A stretch of DNA of 64,000 nucleotides from assembly GCA_900239685.1 (NCBI GenBank), contig OENT01000718.1, forward strand, positions 1 through 64,000. Reading direction: 5' to 3'. Below are positions 1 through 12,267 of the stretch, in pieces. This stretch comes from Rotaria macrura (taxonomy: Eukaryota; Rotifera; Eurotatoria; Philodinida; Philodinidae). Positions within the stretch are counted from its first letter, which is position 1, and each line of letters begins with the position of its first letter. The translations under genes were made by a program, and so were the position numbers. The notes under the pieces are model-generated. The model saw only the letters and a program-made list of their open reading frames with translations, searched no databases and was not told the origin of the DNA.

Positions 1-288
1 TCGCCAGTACAGGAGAGATCTCCAAATCAAATAATATATAGCTCACCTTGTAGAATCCAATGAAGTAAGTATTCAGGAAAAATTTGATTGAAGTCTTCGC
101 TTTCGATACTCTCAAAAATTTATACAAAACTTTGCCCGATTGGCACGATACACAGAGTTTCTGAGACAACGTTCTGAATGGAAAGAAAGCGAAGACTTCA
201 ATCAAATTTTTCCTGAATACTTACTTCATTGGATTCTACAAGGTGAGCTATATATTATTTGATTTGGAGATCTCTCCTGTACTGGCGA
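1..288. repeat. Long perfect inverted repeat (hairpin) at window edge
   Basis: Bases 1-104 are the exact reverse complement of 185-288, with an 80-nt spacer (105-184) between them. The arms stop pairing at the spacer side (105 against 184). The outer end coincides with the window start, so the element may extend further left. I see no coding capacity. It could be a fold-back or MITE-type element, or a local inverted duplication. Confidence 0.9.
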
Positions 289-3250
289 CTGTGGTACCCC
301 TCAGGACTTTTATAAAAATTTGTCATATTTTTAATTTCTGACTTTGTTGCACAATTTTTCTTTCACTTTTGAGGCCTCCAGTCGATAGAGCGCGAACAAT
401 TACCCTCATGAGGAAAATTTGACGCTGCGACCATATTGCTTTCATAACGAAGTACGAAGATAACTGCCTAATTACAAGAAAAAAGACCATTTTCTACCCC
501 GAAATCGCAGCTTTTTATTTGAGGCTGACTTTTTTTTGCCGTAAAAAGTTTAGATTCGTGAAGAACGCAAAATTCTGAGTTCGAAAACGTATTTTCCATT
601 CAAGATTCAACAATAATTATTTTCTGGGGGACCGAACAACGAAAAAATGGGGTCTGGATTGTGGTCCAAACTATATTGAGAACAAAGGTGTTTTGAGAGA
701 TCTCATTATAATATTCGTAATCAGCACACATTAATGTACAGGTAAATTTAGTTTTGATCGATGAAAAAAAGAATTTTTTTTTCGACGATCCCTGGGGGGG
801 GACCTCAGGGACCAAAACTGACGATGTCATTTTTTTGCAAAATAAAGCTGAAAAAAATAACCAGGAGACACTTCTTATTCAAACCTAATAGATATAAATC
901 GATTCTGAAGACGTTGAAAAAATTGGGTCTTATCCGCCCTCCTCCTTTCAATGAGACGGTAATTCAATATAGCCATAATAGCCTTCTTGAGTTATACACA
1001 GCTGTTCTGAGGTAATTCTGGTTTGTAGTTATCATCAGAACTGCTTTATTCTTGCGAAATGGTAACATTGAAGTGTAAAAAAAGCAGATGTGAAACTTCT
1101 TGGGTAAACAGGTTGAGAGATCATATAATATAGGATGAGAAAATAATAATAGTGAGTTCAATTTTAACAGGGAAAAGGTGATGAGTTGTTCCCTAGGCAA
1201 CAAGAAGTATCATTTAAAATAAAATGAGTTCGTGGGCATGTGTAAGGATCAATATATACATATGAGAGGTTAACTTATTTTTAGACTTTCCGGTCTTTTG
1301 ATCAAAATAAAATACGTCGTTCAGAGGGAGGAATCCGATATTAGTTATCAGTTTTTCGATCTGAGCTTTCGTTCTCGAGAAACGGGAATGATGAAAAACT
1401 CATCGGCTAAAAAGTAAGATTTTTTATTTTAACTCCTTTCTCTGTTTTGATTGAAGTTTGTAATAGCGTTATCGAGATCGAGAAATCCGAACCGTTATCA
1501 TCATTTTGATCCGAGCTTTCATAGGTGAGAAATGGAACCTATCTAAAACGAAATTTTTCATCGTTAAAATAAAAGCTTCTTGTCTAAAGATTCTTATAAG
1601 TATTGCGTGAGCATATATTAACATCACATATTACCTTACTATTTATTGTGGCAAAAGAGTTAAATAATTAAAATCGGCGTCAATAAAGATAGTTTCCTTT
1701 CTTTATAACTCTTAGTTGAAAGATGCCTTCACTTAAAATTATTTAAAGAAAAAACTGTTTCTTAGATTTACTATTCGGGGAAAATTTGAGTCGCAATCCA
1801 GAGATAGAAATAAGGAAACGGTCTAATCGATATCAGTATCTACAGAAAATACTTCTGTCTCACTCAGTTGAGGTTCATGTAAATTGAACAGATGATCTTT
1901 ACTTGTTGCACTTCTATTTAGATCCAATATACGATGAACAAATAATAATGATGAGTTAGATTTTAGAGGCTAAAGCCTGGTCAATTATTCTTTTTCCCTT
2001 TAAATGAAGCATCTCAAGTCGGTTGTTTCATGAACGAGATGCAGCAGGAACTGGCGGAAAAGATATAGTCGAATGAGCGTATACTGTACAAAAAACACTC
2101 GAAATCAATGAAATATAGGAAGTAGTATCCTGGTCGAAAGCTTTGCTAACTTATTCTGTTGAGTTCAGACCAACTTGTTGTGTTTTGTGGGAAGATCCGC
2201 TGAAAATCAAGCGAAGAACTTCGGGAAATATTCCGGCTAAAATTATGATGCCATGTGCCAGGAAATTTTTATGTCTTCCTGCAGGATACAGACACTCTCC
2301 TCCATCTTTCCTGTCTGTTTTTGTAAGATTTGGTGGACGGCACGATCGACCTAGTCATAGTGATCCCGTTGTTCTCGTTTCAGAACGAGAAGAATGAAAC
2401 ATCGGAACCGTTTGATCCGTTCCCGAGATCGTCATGTGAAGGATATTTGGAGTCGATTTTTTGTTTTTCGAAGTGTCAGAAACCCTCTATGGGTTTCGTA
2501 AGAAACAGTGTTTTTGTTTTTATAGAGTTCTTGTGACTCATTTGTAACGATTATTAGAATAATAAAAGTACTTTCTTAAATTGTACTAGAGTTCGCTGAG
2601 AGATGGAACTGCTTTTCATAGATCAGTTTCACATAGAATCACCCGATAAAGGGAAGAAACAGAGCCTATCCTCATTTAGCAACGTTGTTTCGATTTTTTT
2701 ATGCATGTGAGTGGATATTTATGTATCGTGCTCATCCTGCTTCACTCTTACAGCTAAGAATAGCTGTATTTCAAATGATGCACTATATAGCTAAGAGGAA
2801 TTCAACAAAGTTGCGACCAATGTTGCTCAATTAGTGTCAATGATTTGGTTGCTATTTCTATACTAGGTAAGTACATCTCAATTAGACTCTAACTTTCAGT
2901 TCAAATAATTGTGTCATTTCCATGTAAAAGACTTGTAATTCAAGTTAAATTAAATTCGATTAAAATCGAAAATGATCGGAATAACCGATGCAACTTTGTT
3001 TTTCTTAACTATAGCTGCTTCCTAATTCATTAAAAATCGATTTTAATTTGACTTCTACGGTAAATTTTTTACTTGGGAGGACTGATTTGTTTGAGCAGAA
3101 ACTTTGAGTTTAATTGAAATGTATTTACCCTCTATAGAAATATCGACTAAATCGTTGATGTTGATTGAGGAATGCTCGTTAAAGTTTGCGTGCAGTTCCA
3201 GTTAAGTGGCGAGGCTTCAAGTTAGAATACTGCTTCTAGCATTTTCATTT
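289..3250. other. Intergenic stretch, no supported gene
   Basis: Only short open frames without family similarity or convincing splice partners occur here. There are A/T homopolymer runs and a run of eight G near 793. I see no RNA gene or recognisable transposon core. Confidence 0.5.
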
Positions 3251-3264
3251 AGAAAACTACCATA

Positions 3265-3591
3265 ATGCTTAATCATTGGTCTGGGCCAAGCAACGACAAT
3301 GTGCCTTGGTCAACGCAGCATAATGGTGAATATGTGACAACCACACCATGGTACGATTTGTTTTGGCATCATTATGGTAAAATTACCCGAAAAAAATTCA
3401 ATAGAATACAAATTGGCATGACTCGAGAACAGGTCATCGACATCATTGGTGGACCTGGACGTGTTGTTTCGGAATCAGGAATAGGCAATATCCATTCGGT
3501 TTCGGTCATCTATCAGGGTCGTTTTTGGAGTCCTCATTCGGCAGTTTTAACTTTCTTCAATGGTGTGCTTCGAAGCAAATCACGATATTGA
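3265..3591 (+). CDS. Small SmpA/OmlA- or BLIP-like domain protein (bacterial type)
   Basis: The 108-residue single-exon frame starts at an ATG 12 nt after an in-frame TAG (3250-3252). From about residue 45 it reads as a classic small alpha-beta module: an F-N-R-I-Q-I-G-M-T-R-E-Q-V start, then I-I-G-G-P-G, a strand with V-I-Y-Q-G, and a closing L-T-F-F-N-G-V-L-R-S-K-S. This matches the layout of the bacterial SmpA/OmlA and BLIP-like (DUF3862-type) domains, where G-M-T-x-x-x-V-x-x-I-I-G-G is the signature. The first 44 residues are Trp- and Asn-rich and not recognised. I see no signal peptide. The function in an animal cell is unknown; some bacterial relatives bind or inhibit proteins or act in the outer membrane. 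The domain is typical of bacteria, so horizontal acquisition is plausible but unproven. Confidence 0.6.
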   Translation: MLNHWSGPSNDNVPWSTQHNGEYVTTTPWYDLFWHHYGKITRKKFNRIQIGMTREQVIDIIGGPGRVVSESGIGNIHSVSVIYQGRFWSPHSAVLTFFNGVLRSKSRY

Positions 3592-4220
3592 TGAAAATCG
3601 AGATTCAGTCATTTTAGCAAGCTGTTTGTCTATGTGTACATTTAAACATTACGAACATATTCATTTGACGAGAGCATCATTTATTTTTCATCAATATTCA
3701 ATGAAATGATTTGTTATATGAATTTTGAGACAATACAGACGATAGCCGACTTTGTCTCTGCCTATTCGAATATTCAGAAATTATTCTTAACATCTTATAA
3801 TGCTAGTTTACCCTTCTGTTCTATACTAGTGATAGCACTCTTGTCTCTCAACTGAAGGGCGGGTCATAAGAGTTAAAATCAATGCGATTGTGTGCGTGTG
3901 GTTATTTTTCTTGCATATTTACACCCATCTCTACAACCTCTCTCTCACATTTTGTATGCATTAACTAATCAAGCGGGATTTATCTCAAAATACTTAGGAA
4001 CTTATTAAAAATTCTTGGTAGCTGCTGAAAGATTGACAAGAAGATCGTTCATAGATGGCCAATGGAAAGTATTTATTATCTGGATATTGTCAAGAGCAAT
4101 CAGCATGATAATAAAGAAAAGAAGAAGAAAAGCGCCACATTGTCTTTTGCTGTCAATAGGTTCCTCGGATCTTAGAGAATCATCGAACCCAATATGTGTC
4201 TAGCCTGTTAGGTTCATAAT
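3592..4220. other. Intergenic stretch, no supported gene
   Basis: AT-rich spacer between the convergent small-domain gene and the LamG gene. The only open frame (4015-4203) lacks similarity and codon character. Confidence 0.5.
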
Positions 4221-5664
4221 TCATCCAATATACAATGCACACACATCTGCTGTTGACATTTCTCGACTATAGATTCCGAACTCGTCGATACCACCCATGA
4301 ATGGACCAGGAACACCGATCAGACCTGATGGACAAGTTCCCGATCCCAGTAGACTATTAGCTAACGTCACATAATTAGTCATCATTCCACTTGACCCAAA
4401 TGTTGTTGCCGATGGTAGAGAAGCAACCAAAATATTGTCAACATACAGTTTAAGACCGTTAGTTGAACTCCATGTTTGTACAATATGAGTCCAGAATGGT
4501 GCTCCGATAGGAAGTTTTGTAGAGGCAGTGACAGAAAATATAGTTGTTCCATCATAGATTTGAGCAACGACTAAACCATTCGAATCAAAGCCTATCGATG
4601 GGAAACACCAAGATCCGAGACCAGTTGACAAAGTCGAAATGTGAACGACTGTACCCGAGAGAGACTGAGGCTGAATCCAGAATGAGATTGTAAATGCTTG
4701 ATTGTTAATACCAAATTGGGCAAAACCCGATGCTTGAAAGTACGAAGATGTTAAGCCACTGAATCCAATAGCTTGAAAAATGTGACCAATAGATATGATC
4801 GAATAATCGAAAGCATTTGCTGACACAGAATTGGGTCCGAAATCGATCAGTGTGGTTCCATTATCGAATGGGAAACTGGCAGCAACTGTGGCCACTTGAA
4901 GTATTTCACAAGCACTTTTTGTTCTATTGTTGATTGTCAACTGGTCTATGTAGCCCTATAACAAAAATACAGATATTCCCAAGTATTCTGCAATGGAACA
5001 CTGTTCAATACATGAAATTCAATCGAAAGTGATCTACCTGAAAATAGTTTATACCCGCACTAGTGACCAGAACTGGATTGTTGCCAATACTAACGTTGCC
5101 CGTGAAAACTAGGAGTGGTGATGATGATATTCGACTGTTGTCGATAATACCATTGAGATAGATCGATTGTTTCTTTGTAGTCAAGTCGAATACGAACACA
5201 ACATTTATCCAGTTATTTAGCGATATAACTGCATTACCGCTAAGATCATCATTGAAAAATCCCATATAGAGATGTGGAATTGATGAAAATTTACGAATTG
5301 TTAAATGCAGACAATGATCCTTTGTAGTAGACAAGCAGAGGCCCAAAATACTACTATCTTTTGAGTTTGGGAATCCGGTCGGATAGATCCAGGCACTGAC
5401 GGTAAAGCTTGCGTTTCCAAGTGGTATGTACGACGTATATAACCATTGAGTGGCACTCGCATTAAAAATGATTGCTTGATTTACATAACCATCAGTTAAG
5501 AAAACAGGATTATTGATCGGCGTAGCATTATACGAAGCTGTCTCATCAATAAAAGTTTCATCGAATGACCAAACCGCAAAAAGATCTGATGAAGAAATCC
5601 ATGATTGATTGAAACAAGACGAAGCGCATACGTATGGAGTTGTCGATGTGGCTATGAGTAACAT
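4221..5664 (-). CDS. Tandem LamG (concanavalin-like) protein, two exons
   Basis: Exon 1 is 5664-5038 (209 codons) and exon 2 is 4955-4221 (244 codons plus stop). The 82-nt intron has a GT start, an AG end and phase 0. Each exon encodes one LamG / concanavalin A-like fold. The first has W-S-F-D-E-T-F-I-D and F-T-V-S-A-W-I-Y-P. The second has F-P-F-D-N-G-T, F-T-I-S-F-W-I-Q-P, W-T-H-I-V-Q-T-W and M-G-G-I-D-E-F-G-I-Y-S-R. The splice restores G-Y-I-D-Q-L at the end of domain 1, which supports the join. The N terminus is short and mildly hydrophobic before Cys-containing sequence, suggesting secretion, but a signal peptide is not clear; an in-frame TGA lies upstream of the ATG. The likely role is extracellular glycan or protein binding. 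The protein may be a piece of a larger ancestral LamG family. Confidence 0.8.
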
Positions 5665-6452
5665 AAGATGAACAAAATTAGAGCTAAAAATTTGCTGCAG
5701 TCATCAGAAGAATCATCTTCCGGAGCATTGCAGTTGGTATCAAGATTGGAGACACCATGAAGTCTCATAGTGATCGCATATGAGAACCCTTTCCCAATAC
5801 GGCCACATTTCGCTACTAGATCCGAATGAATTTTTATAGGTCAGCCGGACTGTTGGCTAAATAATCTCGCTATTTATTTGAAGGTATTTTTCTAATACTA
5901 CTATTTATCGTAGAAGAAAACTAGTTAGCATATTGTCTATTTCTAAGCGCATGTCGATAAAATTCAAAATCCAAAACATCAGAGCAAATATTTGGTATGT
6001 GGGCGGTGTTTTTGTTCTTATAAAAGATAATGGGTCCTTACAGATACGTATGTATTCAGAACTAATGCTTTTACATCCTCTTCTGCCTCATATATATTTA
6101 TTTGCAGATAGACTATTTTGAATCTGATCAATAATCAAGCATTGTCCCGTCTGAATTGAATTCGATGAAATTCTTCTCATTTTGAACCTACATCACTTCG
6201 ATATTTTATTATGTCGCACGGAACAAACATAACTTTATATAGATTGGGCTGTATATCATCATTCAATGATGAAATGTCAATTGTAGCGATGAATAAAGTG
6301 ACGAAGAAACGACATCTCCATCTCTTCTGATTGTTCTGGTCTTGACCTGGAAGATTCGTTTACTAGAAGCAATAGTGAAAAAATCAGATTCCTCTGTGCC
6401 AGAAGTACTTACATCTCTCTCTCTTGCATAGCATTGCTTGTCTATAGATACT

Positions 6453-6469
6453 TATATATATATATATAT
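6453..6469. repeat. (TA)n microsatellite
   Basis: Uninterrupted TA dinucleotide run in intergenic DNA. Confidence 0.9.
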
Positions 6470-8104
6470 GTATTTGCTCATCAGTCAATTGACTTATGGT
6501 GGCATTATTGCTCGGCCTACGGTGAAGTAACTGAAATCTTGCCAACATTTATTTCAGCAATCCTAATGCTCAACTGATCTCGATGCCACGTTTGATAGAA
6601 CGTGCGCAGCTGATTTAAAAAATCTCTTTTCTCTTTTCGCACGTTAATACACTTTTTGAAACGAAATTTTTTTCTCATAAAAGAAACTTATTCCTTAAAA
6701 TGTAAACAATCTAATTGTTTTGTTTTTGTGCATGACTTTCCTCATTGGAGGTAGAAATGATGCGCAACAAAATGAATGAATCAGGCGACATGAGCTCTCT
6801 ATGAACAGTAAGTAAAATATTAGAAGGAGTAGGCAACTGTTCGAAAGTGAGTAAAACCTCTTCTTAAACCTAGTTCGAACATTCCAGAAACCGGAACCTT
6901 CACGAATCTAACCAGGCAAGTGACGGCATCATACAGGATCCAGTCAGTTTCTCGACGCAACCGGCAGTAGCTCCATTAGAATTTCGTGGTTCCTTGGCAT
7001 TGGATTCCGGTCGGAAAATGATGTCAAATATTGAAATCTACGTGACTATGCCACTTCCATGTAACCAGTTCCGTCAACGAACTTAGCCCTTTCAATCCCG
7101 ACATTTTCTTGCGTTCTGTAGAAACACGAAAATAGATAGTTCAATCTCTGTCTCTCGCCTTCAGCTATTTAAAGCGTTTGTGTTTCTTGCGTTCAGTTGT
7201 CTAAAAAATGTGTTCGACATATAGATTCGTTCTTCGTAGCCATACGAAGTGATTTTTCTTTGAATATATCATATGATTCTCGATGTCTAACAAGACGAAA
7301 GAACGCAAAATATTTCTTCTTCGTTCAGCATTTCATCTACGAGATGACATACGGGATTGAAAGGTTTAAACGGGTGTTTCCGATATTTTCTTACCGGCTT
7401 TAAGCGGAAAGCAATAGAAGTAGTGTGAATCGAAAATCTCTTCATTGACCCCAAGACTTGCAGATCTCACACACGGCAACATATGCACAGAGAACAAAGT
7501 CGACCGTTTCTACTACAGATACTGAAATTTGTGAAGAGATGGCTGAATAAGTCCAGGCGTGACGAAACAGACAGAGTGATTAAGTGAAAGTGAAGTACAG
7601 ATGAGATGAAATTGAAAATTTTCTAAGAGCAAGGACGAAAGAAACATATCGAAAGTCAACGTGAAAGGCAGGTGGGAAGCAGCAGTTGAACCACGATTTC
7701 TATTACAGGAAAGAGGCGGTGCCGTCTAAATCTCAGCTTCCCAGCCAGTAGACTACGCCTTTGAAAAATCTCGTAGCGGCGGCTTAAACATCTTTCAGAT
7801 GGGCAATACATTAGCTCTCACATGTAGCTATTCGATCACGCGATTCTAATATTTAACGATGGCCAAATTAGAGTTCTTTATAAGGACTTTAACAGCCTCT
7901 TTTAGTTCCACTGTAATTAAAAGTGGATTGACCGAAAGTATGTGCCCTACGTTTCGTCAGTTGTGACGGACACATGGTCTTCGTGTCTCACAAGGATAAT
8001 TTCTGCCTCTGGGATGGTCATTTGAGAAACAAAAACTGTCATTTTTCACACAGAAATGGTCATTTCTGTCATGGAAGGGTTCATTTGTACCAAGTGTTAC
8101 AGAT

Positions 8105-8120
8105 AGACAGACAGACAGAC
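8105..8120. repeat. (AGAC)4 microsatellite
   Basis: Four exact AGAC units in intergenic DNA. Confidence 0.9.
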
Positions 8121-9810
8121 ATAGGTGAATTACGGTTTCTAGACCCTAGCCTTCCAGCCGAGGGACAATTCTGCTAGCGAACTACTTGACAGAATCGCTT
8201 CACAATAAAGTCGTGGAAACTCAAAGAAACTCGTCGGTTTAGACACACCATAAGAGTCATATGGGATGAGAATAGCAAGCCTTCTTTTGCTTCGATCTAA
8301 ACAAAAATATCTAGTTTCAAGACCATAATTTAAACAACATTGATTAGGTCATACTAAAAATAATTGCTGCACAGATCCTCCTCTACCTTTCGTAGAATAG
8401 ATCTCACATGCATGCAGAGCAGTTTTCCTTACAATACATTCCCTAAAACACGAAAAATACACACATCCCATCGTAAGTACCATGGATACAAAAGTTTTCG
8501 CATTTTGAAATGCAATAACACAATGATATTGAACAATTCCATATCATATTTCACAAACACTCTAATTTAAAAACCTGGAATGAACAATACTTTCAAGACC
8601 AGTAAAATTTCCGCTAACTGTTTCAACCTTCGGAACACTTCATCGAATTTCATGTTTCTCACACAAACACTAAATCTATCACCAGTAGTTATTTGCTCAA
8701 TCCTAACAATCCACCAAATGCAACTCATCAAATGTATTGTGAACACACGGATACTTATCCTTAACAATGATTGCACCTAAAAAACCTCCAGTTTCTCGAT
8801 CAAACAAATCGAGCTCAACAAACACTACCAAATCATACTATATATAATGCTAGAAATGAACTACATTCGATACAGAACGTCTTTGAGCGGAAAGCAAAGC
8901 AAACCACCAAAGTACTGCTAAATAATACTATTTCGGACTTTTTCACGAGCACTCGATACTGCGAGTTCATCAATTGAAAAAATCAAAATTATAAAATAGC
9001 AATAAATAATACTACGTATATGCTACACTATGAAAAAGTATTATTGAGTAATTTTTCAATTTCGATGCTGTCTCACCTCATTTGCAAGAAAATAGCATTA
9101 AAATCTAGGGAAAATTAATTCTAAATATGAAACTAAGTTTTAAATTGCTCATGTTTTTTTTTATAATAACTACGAATCGTATTTGATAGCACGTTAAAGT
9201 CAGTTATATTTCATATACATCTATCGTGCTCTATTTTTATTGTGTATCGACAGTTGGAATATCAGAAGCACGTAACACACGCTCCGACTTTCAGGAAGTC
9301 CGTTGTGATCCGGTTGGTTCCGTTACAGTTTGACGCTTTCGACTTGAATCTGAATCGGAATGCCGGGATCGGGAAAATACCGAAACGTAATGGAACCAGT
9401 CAAATCAGACCGAGCGAGAATGACGTGGGAATTCATCTGAACAAGAAAACTTCTACACAATCGAGTTCTCCAAAAGTCAATAATAAATCTTTCAGCCCAA
9501 TCTGGACACGTTTGGAACGTAAAAAACGATAGATTCGCTTCAGTTCTACATGAGGATCCTCTCTTTATATATACTGATCAATTCCAGTATCAGAATGACA
9601 GTATTTTGATGTGTCTATCCCACCGCTAGATCATCAAAAATTGTATCATGGATGTCAGAAATTCCTTCCAGCGTGTCACAGACCGTGAAAGACAACGGAA
9701 AAAGACTGGAACTTTGGAGCGAGAAATTCAAGTTATGAAATCATTATTCCGAAAAAATTAATTCATCAGATGAATCAGTATACAGATAAATGATGATTTT
9801 AAGTTTAATC

Positions 9811-10583
9811 TTAGAAAATAATCTCAGAGTCGCAAAAGCGCACTGTTTTCCATTTTCTGTCAGGTTCTAAGAGGCAGGCTGGAAAGGGGATCACTTTTCT
9901 CGCTAAATATTTCAACATTCATTTCCATTCATGTTTTACAAACGTGATAGTTTCACATTACTTGATGTGGTTGTGCTTGTACTCGTTGTATCTGTAGCTG
10001 AACAATTAAATTCAAACAATATGAACAGAAGTATTTATCGATTAATAACGACATACTTGCGGTCGTAGTTGTTGCTGTTGTTGCTATATTTGAAGAATAA
10101 ACAAAGAATAAAATGTTTGATATAGCGCTATTTCGCATTTCAAGTTTTATCCTCACTGATGACTGAGTTTCCACCAGAATTCATTAGAGTCAAAAGTATG
10201 GCAGCAATTGCTCCTCCTAATAAAACTAAGGCAAGTGCTGCGCAAAAGCAGCACATCGGCGAATAACACACACCACGGACACAGCGTCGTCTAATTCTAT
10301 CGAAAACAAATATTTCAATAATTCAAATTGAATACTCTAAGCTGCTCACCGGTGTTCTCTTTTTTCAGTAGAAAAAATATAATCGTGTTTAGTCGTTTCA
10401 CTAATTTGATTCGATCGTGCATTCTTCTATCGTATAAAATGCACTTAAGTTACAATAGAAACCCAGAAAAAATTCTACACTCACTTGATCAAGATTCTCG
10501 GGAACATGCACAGACAATGAACGATGTTCTGGTTCATATTTGTTACCAGTCGTATTCGTCCTTTCGGCATCTTGTCGAGAGTT
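9811..10583 (-). CDS. Type II membrane protein with Thr-rich stalk, six exons (N terminus not found)
   Basis: Exons: 10583-10485, 10426-10350, 10296-10157, 10083-10057, 9997-9962, 9902-9811 (TAA at 9813-9811). All introns are GT-AG and about 50-75 nt. Successive phases agree (0, 2, 1, 1, 1), so the 156-codon model stays open throughout. The first two exons encode a hydrophilic cytoplasmic-type N terminus. Exon 3 gives a basic R-I-R-R-R-C stretch, a Cys pair and one strong membrane span (A-A-L-A-L-V-L-L-G-G-A-I-A-A-I-L-L). Exons 4 and 5 are micro-exons of 27 and 36 nt that encode almost only Thr, Ser and Ala. Exon 6 adds a short tail with two Cys. Bdelloid genomes have many proteins with a membrane span, a Thr/Ser stalk and an extracellular module; here the module is missing or very short, so this may be a truncated member. 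The initiating exon was not identified. Confidence 0.6.
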
Positions 10584-11225
10584 CTATGAAATGAAAAACA
10601 AGATCGATGAGATCAACGAAGGAATTATCTGATCAAAGACGAGTTCAGTAAAAGATGAGACCTTCCATCGAACATATCAGTCTGTACATACGGAACAATT
10701 CGGAAAGAATTCCAAATCATTCAATAATGAACATACTCTTTTCATTGAAATTGAACTTCGTAAAATCGAAGTACATAGACCTTAGTCGACCATTGAGTTT
10801 AAGCTCTCTGGAAGATTTACATGGCAGGAACTTTGAATAATAAAAAATATTTTACTTTTGTTTTCGATATTTGATACAGCTTTCGGTGATGTTTGGAGAC
10901 GCTGACATGACCCGATCTGGTTAAAGTGCTATTCGATTGATGACTATTATTTAAGGTATCGTTCTTCGCAAGCGACGATTCATATTGTCGCTATTGAGAA
11001 AACAAGACAGCAATATAGTGCATATTTCTTCAAACGGTGTCATATTTTCACCTCAGATAATATTGAACTTGGATAGTGAAATTTTGTTATCGTGATATGA
11101 GATGGTGTAGTTGACCGTTCGACTAACAGTTGATTGACCGATGATTTAGATTTATATGGATGACTATCGATGATCGAAGTTGAAATCTAGAAAGGTCTAT
11201 TTTTATTGATATTTATCAATCGAAT
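10584..11225. other. Short spacer, no supported gene
   Basis: May contain the missing first exon of the minus-strand membrane protein gene, but none could be joined in phase. Otherwise nothing recognisable. Confidence 0.4.
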
Positions 11226-11716
11226 TCATAAACAGACAGAATTTAGATTTCTGCTAACATTCTCGGTCTTTTGACTAACTGCTGAATTGATTTTCACCGT
11301 AGATTTGGCGAGCTTGTTTGATTTAAGACGAATTGAAACCTATATGTTGATTATCGTCATCAATGGAAAATCCATCTGGTTATTTCTGCAACTTACTGGT
11401 TTTTGAAAAAGATGATGATGATGAATGAGCTCAGTTCTACTGGGTGTCGGATGTATCTTCTACGACAGAAAAATAATGAACATCCATTTGACATCGAAAG
11501 ATGAAAACAATAGCATAGGATTGATGTTGTATCACTTACAGTCGTTTTTGATACTCGAACATGTATGTTCTCGCTTCGCCTACGCTTAATTATATTGGAG
11601 TCGGTTGTCAAAGAAGGCTGTTGCAATTTCGAATGATAGTCACTGCTCCTTCTTCTTATTTTGGTTACACGTATTTTATCCATCATACTTCTTTTATGTC
11701 GTGCAGCATCAAGCAA
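11226..11716 (-). CDS. Small basic orphan protein, three exons (5' end uncertain)
   Basis: Exons: 11716-11540 (59 codons), 11459-11397 (21 codons), 11339-11226 (37 codons plus TGA). Both introns are GT-AG and phase 0; the donors are GTAAGT and the introns are 80 and 57 nt. The conceptual protein is Lys/Arg/Ser-rich, with K-I-R-R-R-S, I-K-R-R-R-S-E-N and a four-His run. It looks intrinsically disordered and possibly nuclear. No domain is recognised. Exon 1 opens after an acceptor AG. The true start may be the Met-Met pair near its codons 10-11 or a further upstream exon; an upstream frame near 11794-11880 beginning M-P-H-K-Y-F could not be joined in phase. Confidence 0.45.
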
Positions 11717-12267
11717 CTACGATTGTTTCACAAGAGCGACTAAAAAATTTATTCGAATTCATTAAGAAAATTCTACGCAGAATTTTCAATCAATCACCCA
11801 GAACTTCTAGTTCTTCCATTCAACTTTTTGTTGATTTCAGTAACGAAATATTTATGTGGCATTCGTTGAATTGAAAATGAAACCTGCGTATTCACCAGAA
11901 GAAGGTGCGGACAACAGAAAAGTGACGTTACTATTTTATTACGGCAGTATTCGAGTTTAGCAGTCTTGAATTTACTTGTCATTGTGTCGGTAGGGTCTTG
12001 TGGTTCTAAAAGAAAATATGAAACCGTTGCAATTAAATAGTGTTTCAATGACAACTAAGATCATCTAGATTTTGTCATTCTTGCATAGATTTTTGCAACA
12101 AGAAATACTTCATCCACTCTTGGCATAGAATAGTGATTGTAAATTGAGTTTGAAGAAAGAAAGAAATAACTTAGTTGTATATAATTATATAGAAAGAGTA
12201 AGCAACTATTGATTATTTTTGCGATTTATTTTTGTGGATGTTTTGCTGATATTATCAGTGTGTGCAG
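11717..12267. other. Spacer, no supported gene
   Basis: AT-rich. Holds an unjoined open frame on the minus strand (M-P-H-K-Y-F-V-T-E-I) ending at a possible donor, which could be a 5' exon of the neighbouring basic orphan. Nothing else is visible. Confidence 0.35.

Larger units (their letters stand above)
5665..9810. other. Long stretch without a supported gene
   Basis: Contains a (TA)n run at 6453-6469, four AGAC units at 8105-8120, and a small cluster of imperfect GGTCATTT / TGTCATTT repeats around 8015-8080. Several 60-96-codon open frames (for example 9242-9532, Arg/Asn-rich, no ATG) have no recognisable domain. The stretch may hold decayed sequence, but nothing I can name. Confidence 0.45.

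Noticed and set aside
8010-8080. Imperfect GGTCATTT repeats considered as a CRISPR-like or tandem array
   Set aside because: Units are irregular in length and spacing, and too few.
8567-8776. 69-codon minus-strand frame with a hydrophobic stretch
   Set aside because: The opposite strand is equally open over the same span; no family resemblance or splice sites in phase.
9242-9532. 96-codon plus-strand frame, Arg/Asn/Ser-rich
   Set aside because: Begins with GTG, has no ATG near its start, no splice partners and no recognisable domain.
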